From assembly GCF_019956415.1 (NCBI RefSeq), contig NZ_JAHBDK010000046.1, positions 1 to 43,204 on the forward strand: 43,204 bases of DNA, in the 5' to 3' direction. How positions within the stretch are numbered: the first letter of the stretch is position 1; every line of letters starts with the position of its first letter. Of the stretch, positions 17,220-24,558 are shown piece after piece. Below the pieces are notes generated by a model. That model made no database searches. It saw only the letters and a list, made by a program, of their open reading frames with translations, and was not told where the DNA came from. A program made the translations under genes and the position numbers. Origin of the DNA: Pseudomonas sp. GL-B-19 (GTDB taxonomy: Bacteria > Pseudomonadota > Gammaproteobacteria > Pseudomonadales > Pseudomonadaceae).

Positions 17220-17303
17220 GGGGTGCACCTTATGGGATCAATGCGGCCGATTCTAGCAGAGCATGGCCGGTGCAAGGCGCGGGCTTTGCGGGTTGCTGAC
17301 AGT

Positions 17304-17403
17304 CCGCCATCGCGAGCAGGCTCACTCCCACATTGGATTTCGGTCATACACAAAATCTGTGTTCACTGAAGATCCAATGTGGGAGTGAGCCTGCTCGCGA
17401 TGG
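17304..17403. repeat. REP doublet with palindromic spacer
   Basis: CGCCATCGCGAGCAGGCTCA and its inverted partner ending CTGCTCGCGATGGGG enclose a spacer with TGGAT facing ATCCA and ACACA facing TGTGT. It lies upstream of selD and downstream of the oxidoreductase gene. Confidence 0.92.
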
Positions 17404-17430
17404 GGCCGGCACAACCAACATCAGTGTCAG

Positions 17431-18387
17431 CTATGGCAATAGAATCACCTTGTCACCGGCCCCCTGATTCACTTCGGCATAACGCTCCAGGCCTTCCGCC
17501 AACGGCGATTCAAACAACCCCTCGGGCAACGGCAACAAGCCCTGATCGAAGAACTGGCCAAACTGATCAAGCATCGCCGCGCACGCTTGAACCCCGTACA
17601 GCAACGAGTTGATCCCCACCACCGAGCCACCCTTGCGATACAGCGCCAGTGCCGGCAGTTGCACCATGCCGTCCACCGGCGCGGCGATGATGGCGATGCG
17701 GCCGAAGGTTGCCAGTGCCGGGACCGAGGCCGGCAGCCAGAACCCGGTGGTGTCGAAGATCACGTCAGCGCCGCCGGCATAAACAGCGTTCACCTGGACG
17801 CCCAAATCCTCAGGCTTATCCAGCTGCAATGTCTGATAGCCCTGAGCCTGCAACGCCTTGACCTGCTCCGGTCGCCGCGCCGCCGCCAGCACCTGAGCAC
17901 CGCGAACCTTGGCCAGCGCCAACGCCGCACTGCCCACCGCCCCGCCGCCGATCACCAACAGTCGCGTTTGCGCGGTCACCAGGCTGCGCTCCAACGCATC
18001 CCACGCCGTGGTGTAGGGCACGCCGAGGCTGGCGGCCTGGGCGAAACTCAGATGGGTCGGTTTGAGCGCCACGCCGTTGGCCGGCAGTTTGACGAATTGC
18101 GCATGGGAGCCGTCGGCAAAGAACCCCAGTTCACGCCCGGTGCCCCAGACTTCCTGGCCGATCAATGCCTGCGGGCCTTCAACCACGATACCGGCAAAAT
18201 CCCGACCGGGGATCCGTGGCAACGTGGTGTAGGGAAAACGTCCCAGCACGTTCTTCACATCGCTGGGGTTGAGGCCGGCGGCCTTGATCTGCACCAACAC
18301 TTCATCAGCGCCGGGAACGGGGGTGGGCACGTCAACGTAGCGCAAGGCCGAGAGGTCGCCGGTTTGGTCGAACTGCAATGCTTTCAT
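17431..18387 (-). CDS. Zinc-type alcohol dehydrogenase/quinone oxidoreductase family protein
   Basis: This is a medium-chain dehydrogenase/reductase of 318 residues, NADPH-dependent and cytoplasmic. The GroES-like domain opens MKALQFDQTGDLSALRYVDV and has LNPSDVKNVLG and IPGRDFAGIVVEG; no catalytic-zinc cysteine set is present, as in quinone oxidoreductases. The Rossmann domain has VIGGGAVGSAALALAK near residue 150. The ATG at 18387 has GGAAA upstream. An XapX-domain gene ends 28 bp upstream on the same strand, so the two form a short operon, probably under the AraC-type regulator encoded upstream. Substrate unknown. Confidence 0.92.
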   Translation of the reverse strand: MKALQFDQTGDLSALRYVDVPTPVPGADEVLVQIKAAGLNPSDVKNVLGRFPYTTLPRIPGRDFAGIVVEGPQALIGQEVWGTGRELGFFADGSHAQFVKLPANGVALKPTHLSFAQAASLGVPYTTAWDALERSLVTAQTRLLVIGGGAVGSAALALAKVRGAQVLAAARRPEQVKALQAQGYQTLQLDKPEDLGVQVNAVYAGGADVIFDTTGFWLPASVPALATFGRIAIIAAPVDGMVQLPALALYRKGGSVVGINSLLYGVQACAAMLDQFGQFFDQGLLPLPEGLFESPLAEGLERYAEVNQGAGDKVILLP

Positions 18388-18415
18388 GAGCGTTTCCAAT
18401 GAATAAATAAACGGT

Positions 18416-18589
18416 TCAGGAGATCCAGCCAGCCACCAGTTGCCGGCCCATGGGCCACAACTGTTCGCCGGACAGCATGCCGAGCAGCCCGACCAGCGCA
18501 ATGGCCGGTGGTGCGGGGGAACGAAAATCCAGCGCGCCGTAGAGCAAACCGACGCCCAGACCGATAACCAGCGAGATGAAGTAGCTCAT
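18416..18589 (-). CDS. XapX-domain small membrane protein (DUF1427)
   Basis: A short membrane protein of 57 residues reads MSYFISLVIGLGVGLLYGAL, then a DFRSPAPPAI turn and a second hydrophobic stretch (ALVGLLGMLSGEQL). This two-segment layout with RSPAPPA between them is the XapX-domain (DUF1427) signature. Function is not known; such proteins often sit beside oxidoreductases or MFS genes, as here. The start is the ATG at 18589 and the stop TGA at 18416-18418. It is the first gene of the pair with the oxidoreductase. Confidence 0.88.
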   Translation of the reverse strand: MSYFISLVIGLGVGLLYGALDFRSPAPPAIALVGLLGMLSGEQLWPMGRQLVAGWIS

Positions 18590-18647
18590 GGCGGACTCCG
18601 TGGGGATTTAGGGTAGGCCCAGAGTCTAGTGGGAGGTCGCGCCGGGC

Positions 18648-18677
18648 ATCGGCCAAGTGCTTCTGAATATCGGCCAA
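18648..18677. promoter_or_regulatory. Direct repeats ATCGGCCAA x2, 21 bp apart (candidate AraC-type operator)
   Basis: ATCGGCCAA occurs at 18648-18656 and again at 18669-18677. The 21-bp spacing is two helical turns, the arrangement AraC-family regulators typically bind. The site lies about 60 bp upstream of the XapX start and just downstream of an AraC-family gene. Binding is inferred, not shown. Confidence 0.55.
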
Positions 18678-18720
18678 ACCGCCAATGCCGGACGCAAGGC
18701 ATCCTGTGCCGCTGACGAAG

Positions 18721-18830
18721 CCCTGTAGGAGCAAGCTTGCTCGCGAAGAGGCCGTCATGTTCAGCATCAATGTTGAATGAAAGACCGCCTTCGTCGGAAC
18801 GCCGCCCGGAGCAAGCTCGCTCCTACAGGG
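18721..18830. repeat. REP doublet, second half divergent, overlapping the end of the AraC-type gene
   Basis: CCCTGTAGGAGCAAGCTTGC begins the left half, and the right half ends GCAAGCTCGCTCCTACAGGG. The middle of the right half (CGTCGGAACGCCGCCC) departs from the usual unit. The last bases overlap the stop codon of the regulator gene at 18823-18825. Confidence 0.85.
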
Positions 18831-19602
18831 TTTCGTTATGGCTGGGAAACTGCGAAGGCGCGACGCCCAGCTCACGGCGAAACATGTCACTGAAGCTGCT
18901 CGGCGAATAGCCCAGCTCGCGGGCGATCGCGCTGACCGGCACGCCCTGAATCAACTCAGCCACCGCCGTCGCCAGTTGCACCTGTCGCCGCCACTCGGCG
19001 AAGCCCATGCCCAGACCGTCCTTGAACAACCGCGCCAGGGTACGCACGCTGGCACCGGCGTTTTGCGCGTGTTGTTCGAAGGGAATGTCCAGTGATGGCG
19101 CGGCCATGACCGCCTGACACAGGTTCATCAGGCGTCGGTCGGAATCATCCGGCAGGGGGATTTTCAGCTCGGATCGCTTGGCACGCCGCAGCTCCAGCAG
19201 TGCCAGGCCGACCAGCGCTTCGTAATACTCGGGCGCGCCGTCGTTGCCCTGTTCGACCAAGCCGACGATCAATTCACGCAGCAAGCCGCCGACTTCGATG
19301 ACTTGGACCGTGTCGTCCAACGTCGCGGCAAGGGACGGCCGCAGGTAGATGTTGCGCATCTGCAAGTCCGAGACCACGCGAATCCCATGCGGTACGCCCG
19401 GTGGCAGCCACACCGCCCGTTGCGGCGGCACCACCAGTGCCTCATGGGGCGTTTCGACCCACATCACCCCGCTCATCGCATACAGCAACTGGCCCCAGAC
19501 ATGCTCGTGCGGTTCAATAAACAGACCGCGCGGATAGGTGCGCGCCAGCGGTTGCACGGGCACATCGGTGTCACTCAGGTCGGGAGGCGCGGCAAGGGCC
19601 AT
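18823..19602 (-). CDS. AraC-family transcriptional regulator with cupin sensor domain
   Basis: This 259-residue DNA-binding protein has an N-terminal cupin-type sensing domain (about 1-150, with FIEPHEHVWGQLLYAMSG and WLPPGVPHGIR). The C-terminal double helix-turn-helix (about 160-255) includes SVRTLARLFKDGLGMGFAEWRR and ELGYSPSSFSDMFRRELGVAPSQF. The cupin/AraC layout is that of the NimR/YdeO-like group. The ATG at 19602 is chosen; a frame open to 19665 lacks support. Its most likely target is the XapX-oxidoreductase operon directly downstream, whose promoter has AraC-style direct repeats. The stop codon TAG falls inside a REP. Confidence 0.92.
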   Translation of the reverse strand: MALAAPPDLSDTDVPVQPLARTYPRGLFIEPHEHVWGQLLYAMSGVMWVETPHEALVVPPQRAVWLPPGVPHGIRVVSDLQMRNIYLRPSLAATLDDTVQVIEVGGLLRELIVGLVEQGNDGAPEYYEALVGLALLELRRAKRSELKIPLPDDSDRRLMNLCQAVMAAPSLDIPFEQHAQNAGASVRTLARLFKDGLGMGFAEWRRQVQLATAVAELIQGVPVSAIARELGYSPSSFSDMFRRELGVAPSQFPSHNETL

Positions 19603-19748
19603 GGGGCAGCAATCATTGAGGTTGACAGGCCTTGCATGGTAACCAGCCGAACGCCTTGTCGCCACTGGCCGCCACCGCCTGAAAATCAGAGTGAATTTTC
19701 CGCGCCCCCAACGATCCCTCTATTACCACAGGGAGGAATACGGGTTTT

Positions 19749-19976
19749 ATGAACAACGCAAAACTTTTCGTCATTGAATACACCCTTCGTGGCGTTCCCA
19801 AGTCATTCATCATCCGCCTGGACAAGATGGACAACGCGCAGGCTTGGCATTGGGCGAGTTGCGACGCCGGAGTGGGCAGGATCCCGCGATTTGGCCGGGA
19901 GAAGGTGCAAAAGACCAGCAAACCGATGGCGGAAAAGTTCGGCGTCGAAAATGTGACGTGGCGACCGGCGAGTTAA
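19749..19976 (+). CDS. Small DUF6555-like protein
   Basis: A 75-residue protein begins MNNAKLFVIEYTLRGVPKSF and has MDNAQAWHWASCDAGVGRIP in the middle. This matches a small Pseudomonas-restricted protein group that I recall as DUF6555; the family name is less certain than the gene. No signal peptide, membrane segment or catalytic motif is visible. A GGGAGG lies upstream at about 19731-19736. The gene diverges from the AraC-type regulator and is followed by a perfect hairpin that faces the metallothionein gene. Confidence 0.8.
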   Translation: MNNAKLFVIEYTLRGVPKSFIIRLDKMDNAQAWHWASCDAGVGRIPRFGREKVQKTSKPMAEKFGVENVTWRPAS

Positions 19977-20014
19977 AAAAGTCGAGTCCGATCATTTAAG
20001 AAACAACACGATCC

Positions 20015-20047
20015 GTAGCAGCTGGCGCAGCCTGCGCCAGCTGCTAC
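20015..20047. terminator. Perfect 15-bp-arm hairpin between convergent genes
   Basis: GTAGCAGCTGGCGCA and TGCGCCAGCTGCTAC form a perfect stem around a GCC loop. It lies between the convergent DUF6555-like and metallothionein genes and resembles a REP-like palindrome with a different core. No T-tract follows, so its termination role is inferred from position only. Confidence 0.6.
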
Positions 20048-20087
20048 AAAGTGCGTGCCCGATCAGGCTCCACTTGGTCGCGATGCA

Positions 20088-20255
20088 CTACTTGGTATCA
20101 GCACACTTGCAGCCCTTGCTGGAGCATTCTTCGCCATGTTCATGGTGCTTGGCGCAGGCTTCGCAGCAATAGTGTTTGCCGTGGCGCGCGATGGGATGCT
20201 CGCCCAGCTTGCATGAGCATTTGGGGCAATCGCAGATACTGTCACTGCTGATCAT
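20088..20255 (-). CDS. Metallothionein (bacterial SmtA/PmtA type)
   Basis: A 55-residue metal-binding protein holds ten cysteines and several histidines: CDCPKCSCKLGEHP at the start, then HGKHYCCEACAKHHEHGEEC and KGCKCADTK. The Cys positions are 8, 10, 13, 15, 30, 31, 34, 44, 49 and 51. This is the pattern of Pseudomonas metallothioneins, which bind Zn and Cd through four metal sites. The ATG at 20255 has GGAG about 8 nt upstream, and the stop is TAG at 20088-20090. The gene is monocistronic. I saw no obvious metal-responsive operator upstream. Confidence 0.95.
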   Translation of the reverse strand: MISSDSICDCPKCSCKLGEHPIARHGKHYCCEACAKHHEHGEECSSKGCKCADTK

Positions 20256-20327
20256 GGGTCAGACTCCATTGGTGTGGTCGTCGGGGTGCCGCTAACGCGG
20301 CCCGTCTTACCAGTGTAGGAGTTTGTT

Positions 20328-20507
20328 TCAAGCCTGCCGGGTGCTGTTGCGATACATAAACACCAACGCCAACCCCAGGCACACCATCGCCACGATCCGG
20401 TTGTTCGACAAGTCGATGGCCGGATTGCCCAGCCAGCCGAAATTGTCGCTTTGGCGCGGTGCCGTACCGGGACAGCCGTAGCGGCAGGTTATCCCTGTGT
20501 GAGATTA
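20328..20507 (-). pseudogene. Possible gene remnant with a C-terminal hydrophobic helix
   Basis: Between two in-frame stops the frame reads a short protein-like segment ending NNRIVAMVCLGLALVFMYRN, a plausible membrane helix with a positive tail. There is no ATG start with a ribosome-binding site before the helix, and a REP doublet directly abuts the upstream stop at 20509. It could be the surviving end of a gene cut by REP insertion, or simply chance. Weak evidence; listed because nothing else explains this 180-bp stretch. Confidence 0.25.
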
Positions 20508-20508
20508 C

Positions 20509-20600
20509 CCTGTGGGAGCGAGCTTGCTCGCGATGAGGGTGGCACATTCAACAGTGAGGTTGGCTGTAACTCCGCTATCGCGAGCAGGCTCGCTCCCACA
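20509..20600. repeat. REP doublet (GTGGGAGC type)
   Basis: CCTGTGGGAGCGAGCTTGCT and its inverted copy ending CAGGCTCGCTCCCACA. The right end touches the antiporter stop codon, which begins at the next base. Confidence 0.92.
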
Positions 20601-21920
20601 TTAGAGAATCATCGCCGCCACCCAACCAAACGCCAGCAGCGGCAGGTTGTAGTGCAGGAAGGTCGGGACCACGGTGTCCCAGATGTGGTGGTGTTGGCCG
20701 TCGATGTTCAAACCCGAGGTCGGGCCCAGGGTGGAGTCGGAGGCTGGCGAACCGGCGTCACCCAAGGCGCCGGCCGTGCCGACGATGCAGACGATAGCGA
20801 GCGGGCTGAACCCCAACTGCACGCACAGCGGCACGAAAATCGCCGCCAGGATCGGCACGGTGGAGAACGACGAACCAATGCCCATGGTCACCAGCAAGCC
20901 CACCAGCAACATCAACAGTGCGCCGATGCCTTTGCTGTGGTTGATCCACGAGGCCGAGGACTCCACCAGCGTCTGTACCTGACCGGTGGCTTTCATCACT
21001 TCGGCGAACCCGGATGCGGCGATCATGATGAAGCCGATCATCGCCATCATCTTCATGCCTTCGGTGAACAGGTCGTCGGTTTCACGCCATTTCACAATGC
21101 CCGACACCGAGAAGATCAGGAACCCGACCAAGGCACCGATGATCATCGAGTCCAGCAGCAACTGAATAATGAAGGCCGCCACGATGGCCACACCAGCAAC
21201 TATCAGGCTCAGCGGGTTGTACTGCACCGCGACCTGTTCGACTTGTTCGATTTTTTCCAGGTCGTAGACGCGTTTCTTGCGGTAGCTGAAAAACGCCACC
21301 GCCAAGCCGAACACCATGCCCAGCGCCGGGATGCCCATGGCGTGGGTGACGTTGATGCCGCTGATGTCCACACCGCTGCGGGCAACGTTGGCCAGCAGAA
21401 TTTCGTTGAGGAAGATGTTGCCAAACCCCACCGGCAGGAACATGTACGGGGTGATCAGACCGAAGGTCATGACGCAGGCAATCAACCGGCGATCCAGTTG
21501 CAGCTTGGTCAGCACGTATAAAAGCGGCGGCACCAGCAACGGGATGAACGCGATATGTATCGGCAGAATGTTCTGCGAAGCGATGGCCACCACCCAGAGC
21601 AAGCCAATCAACAGCCACTTGACCTGACTGCCACCGCTGGCGTGTTGGCGATCAACCATCGCCAGGGCCTTGTCCGCCAGGGCATGGGCCATGCCGGATT
21701 TGGCAATTGCCACCGCGAACGCCCCGAGCAAGGCATAGGACAATGCTACCGTTGCCCCACCGCCTAGCCCACTGTTGAAAGCTTTAAGCGTGGCGTCAAT
21801 GCCCAGGCCGCCGGTCAGGCCACCCACTAGCGCACCGACAATCAGCGCGATCACTACATGCACGCGGGACAGGCTGAGAATCAGCATGATGCCGACCGCA
21901 GCAATTACAGCATTAATCAT
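20601..21920 (-). CDS. Na+/H+ antiporter family transporter (YuiF/NhaC-like)
   Basis: This is an inner-membrane transporter of 439 residues with about eleven hydrophobic segments. It resembles the Na_H_antiport_2 group (YuiF-type, often annotated as a histidine or dicarboxylate-like permease), with GINVTHAMGIPALGMVFGLA and a late GAGDAGSPASDS-like loop (ALGDAGSPASDSTLGPTSGL). It should exchange a cation or small solute across the membrane; the substrate is unresolved. The ATG at 21920 has GAGG 6 nt upstream, better than the upstream codon at 21935. The gene stands alone between REP doublets. Confidence 0.9.
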   Translation of the reverse strand: MINAVIAAVGIMLILSLSRVHVVIALIVGALVGGLTGGLGIDATLKAFNSGLGGGATVALSYALLGAFAVAIAKSGMAHALADKALAMVDRQHASGGSQVKWLLIGLLWVVAIASQNILPIHIAFIPLLVPPLLYVLTKLQLDRRLIACVMTFGLITPYMFLPVGFGNIFLNEILLANVARSGVDISGINVTHAMGIPALGMVFGLAVAFFSYRKKRVYDLEKIEQVEQVAVQYNPLSLIVAGVAIVAAFIIQLLLDSMIIGALVGFLIFSVSGIVKWRETDDLFTEGMKMMAMIGFIMIAASGFAEVMKATGQVQTLVESSASWINHSKGIGALLMLLVGLLVTMGIGSSFSTVPILAAIFVPLCVQLGFSPLAIVCIVGTAGALGDAGSPASDSTLGPTSGLNIDGQHHHIWDTVVPTFLHYNLPLLAFGWVAAMIL

Positions 21921-22047
21921 CGTTACCTCAGGCACGCGAAATGAGCTCAGCCGGCAGTCTGCGAAGCGCCGCCAGCGGAGTAGAGAATTGGTTTTATTAG
22001 AGGGCGCGCACTGTGCCGCAGCGTCATGGCCTTGTCAAAGCTGGCGA

Positions 22048-22148
22048 TGCCCCTGTGGGAGCGAGCCTGCTCGCGATGGCGGCGTATCAGGCAACACAAA
22101 TATCGACTGACACGACGCCATCGCGAGCAGGCTCGCTCCCACAGGGGC
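22048..22148. repeat. REP doublet with long arms
   Basis: GCCCCTGTGGGAGCGAGCCT and the inverted GCTCGCTCCCACAGGGGC form arms of about 40 bp around a short spacer. It lies between the divergent antiporter and chemoreceptor genes, about 50 bp upstream of the FliA-like promoter. Confidence 0.93.
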
Positions 22149-22197
22149 TTCGCCAGCTGCTGCAAGTTTTGTTTCGATTCTTATTTGAGCGCATGGA

Positions 22198-22224
22198 TAA
22201 AGAAACCGGATTCACGGCCGTTAC
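22198..22224 (+). promoter_or_regulatory. Candidate sigma-28 (FliA) promoter of the chemoreceptor gene
   Basis: TAAAGAAA, exactly 11 bp, then GCCGTTAC matches the flagellar consensus TAAAGTTT-N11-GCCGATAA at 12 of 16 positions with the correct spacing. It ends 41 bp before the chemoreceptor ATG, a sensible leader. FliA commonly drives methyl-accepting chemotaxis genes. Confidence 0.65.
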
Positions 22225-22265
22225 AGTGCGAAGTCTCAGATATTTATCGAATAAAGGACGTCTCC

Positions 22266-24413
22266 ATGTCACTAAGACAACTTTCCATTCAATGGAAAAT
22301 CACCCTGCTGGCCGGGCTTTGCCTGGCCGGTATCGTGACCCTGCTGGTCGGTCTTTCGCTGTACCGCATGGAGCACAGCTCCGAGATGGTGAAAGCCTCA
22401 AGCATGGAGATGCTCACCGAAGCCGCCCAGGCGCGGATCGAATCCCAGGGTGAAAACCAGGCGCTGCTGATTCGTCAGCAGTTCATGGACGCCTATCAAT
22501 ACGGCCATGGCTTTTCGCGTCAGGTATTGTTCTTGCGCGATCAGGCGGAAAAACGCTTTCTGGATGCGTTCGACCTGCGTGAAGACCTGACCCGCCAGGT
22601 CAAGTCCGCGCTGCAAGCCAACCCGGAGCTGCTCGGCCTGTCGCTGGTGTTCGAAGCCAATGCGCTGGACGGCAAGGACGACCTGTTCACCGGCCAGGTG
22701 GAATTGGGCAGCAACGAAAAGGGGCGTTTCGCTCTGTACTGGTCGCAGCCGACGCCGGGCAAGATCACGTCCATGGCGCTGCCGGAAAGTGACATGGCCG
22801 ACACCAGCACCGGCCCGAGCGGCGAACCGGCCAACGCCTGGTTCACCTGCCCGCGCACCTCGCTCAAGCCGTGCGTGATCGAACCGTACTTCTACATGAT
22901 CGACGGCCAGAACGTACTGATGACCAGCATCGTGTTTCCGCTGATGGTCAACGGCAAAGTCATCGCCTCGCTGTCGGTGGACCTCAACCTCAACAGCCTG
23001 CAAGCGATGAGTCAGGGCGCGAGCAAAAAGCTCTATGACGGCCAGACCAATGTCAGCATCCTCAGCCCGGTCGGTCTGCTTGCCGGCTACAGCGCCGACG
23101 CCAGCAAACTCAGCCAGCGCCTGGACGCCGTGGACAAAGCCAACGGTGCCGAATTGATCCGTATGCTCGCCAGCAGCAGCAAAACCGAAAGCCTGCACAA
23201 CGATCACCAATTGAAAGTGCTGTCGCCGTTCCAGCCGATTCCCGGGGGTAAATCCTGGGGTGTGCTGCTCGACGTGCCGCAGAAAGTCCTGGTCAGCCGG
23301 GCTGAGACGCTGAAAAAACAACTCGATGACAGCAACCGGAGCGGCACGCTGGTCGAACTCGGCCTCGGCGTGCTGGCCGCGTTGATCGGCCTGATGCTGG
23401 TGTGGCTGATGGCCCGCAGCGTGACCAAACCGATCCTCGGCGTGGCCCACATGCTCGAAGACATTGCCAGCGGCGAAGGCGACCTGACCCGGCGCCTGGC
23501 CTATGACAAAAAGGACGAACTGGGCCAGTTGGCCGGTTGGTTCAACCGCTTCCTCGACAAGCTGCAACCGATCATCGCAGAGGTCAAACGCTCGGTGCAG
23601 GACGCGCGCAACACCGCGGATCAGTCGTCGGCCATCGCGACCCAGACCAGCGCCGGCATGGAGCAGCAATACCGTCAGGTCGATCAGGTTGCCACCGCGT
23701 CCCACGAAATGAGCGCCACCGCCCAGGACGTCGCCCGCAGCGCCGCACAAGCGGCTCACGCGGCCAAGGATGCCGATCAGGCGACGCGTCGTGGGTTGAC
23801 CGTGATCGACCAGACCACCACCAGCATCGACAACCTCGCCGCCGATATGAGCGCGGCCATGGTGCAGGTCGAAGGGCTGGCGGCGAACAGCGAGAAAATC
23901 GGTTCGGTACTGGAAGTGATCCGCGCGATTGCCGAACAGACCAACCTGCTGGCACTCAATGCCGCCATCGAAGCGGCCCGTGCCGGTGAAGCCGGACGCG
24001 GTTTCGCCGTAGTTGCCGATGAAGTACGCAACCTGGCGCGACGCACGCAGGAGTCGGTCGAAGAAACCCGCTTGGTGATCGAGCAACTGCAGAGCGGCAC
24101 CCAGGACGTGGTCGGTTCGATGAACAACAGCCATCGGCAGGCTCAGGGCAGTGTCGAACAGGTCAGCCAGGCCGTGACCGCGCTGCGCCAGATCGGCGAT
24201 GCGGTGACGGTGATCAGCGACATGAACTTGCAGATTGCTTCAGCGGCGGAAGAACAGAGCGCGGTGGCTGAAGAGATCAACAACAACGTGGCGACGATTC
24301 GCGACGTGACCGAGTCGTTGTCGGGGCAGGCGAATGAATCGGCGCGGGTGAGTCAGTCGCTGAACAGCCTGGCGAACCAGCAGCAGAGTCTGATGGATCA
24401 GTTCCGGGTCTGA
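22266..24413 (+). CDS. Methyl-accepting chemotaxis protein with large periplasmic sensor domain
   Basis: This is a transmembrane chemoreceptor of 715 residues. TM1 spans about residues 12-32, and a periplasmic ligand-binding region of about 325 residues follows (33-358), large enough for a double-Cache (dCache) domain. TM2 is at about 360-383. A HAMP domain follows (MARSVTKPILGVAHMLEDIA onward), then the signalling domain with the highly conserved hairpin tip EQTNLLALNAAIEAARAGEA near residue 558. It should report ligand binding to CheA/CheW. The ligand cannot be inferred. The ATG at 22266 has AAGGA upstream; a long open frame from 22026 runs through the REP and was excluded. A FliA-type promoter lies upstream. 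Confidence 0.95.
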   Translation: MSLRQLSIQWKITLLAGLCLAGIVTLLVGLSLYRMEHSSEMVKASSMEMLTEAAQARIESQGENQALLIRQQFMDAYQYGHGFSRQVLFLRDQAEKRFLDAFDLREDLTRQVKSALQANPELLGLSLVFEANALDGKDDLFTGQVELGSNEKGRFALYWSQPTPGKITSMALPESDMADTSTGPSGEPANAWFTCPRTSLKPCVIEPYFYMIDGQNVLMTSIVFPLMVNGKVIASLSVDLNLNSLQAMSQGASKKLYDGQTNVSILSPVGLLAGYSADASKLSQRLDAVDKANGAELIRMLASSSKTESLHNDHQLKVLSPFQPIPGGKSWGVLLDVPQKVLVSRAETLKKQLDDSNRSGTLVELGLGVLAALIGLMLVWLMARSVTKPILGVAHMLEDIASGEGDLTRRLAYDKKDELGQLAGWFNRFLDKLQPIIAEVKRSVQDARNTADQSSAIATQTSAGMEQQYRQVDQVATASHEMSATAQDVARSAAQAAHAAKDADQATRRGLTVIDQTTTSIDNLAADMSAAMVQVEGLAANSEKIGSVLEVIRAIAEQTNLLALNAAIEAARAGEAGRGFAVVADEVRNLARRTQESVEETRLVIEQLQSGTQDVVGSMNNSHRQAQGSVEQVSQAVTALRQIGDAVTVISDMNLQIASAAEEQSAVAEEINNNVATIRDVTESLSGQANESARVSQSLNSLANQQQSLMDQFRV

Positions 24414-24440
24414 CCTGGATCCCCCATCCACCGAAGATCC

Positions 24441-24533
24441 CCTGTGGGAGCGAGCCTGCTCGCGATAGCGTCGGCACACACGACATCCATGTGACTGAGA
24501 AATAGCTATCGCGAGCAGGCTCACTCCCACAGG
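24441..24533. repeat. REP doublet (GTGGGAGC type)
   Basis: CCTGTGGGAGCGAGCCTGCT and the inverted GAGCAGGCTCACTCCCACAGG lie between the convergent chemoreceptor and histidine-kinase genes. Confidence 0.93.
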
Positions 24534-24558
24534 TTTGGTGACTGGCTGTAGATTGGGG

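Noticed and set aside
22398..24134. Minus-strand frame of 578 codons over the chemoreceptor
   Set aside because: Antisense shadow; repetitive composition and no family features, while the plus frame is a complete receptor.
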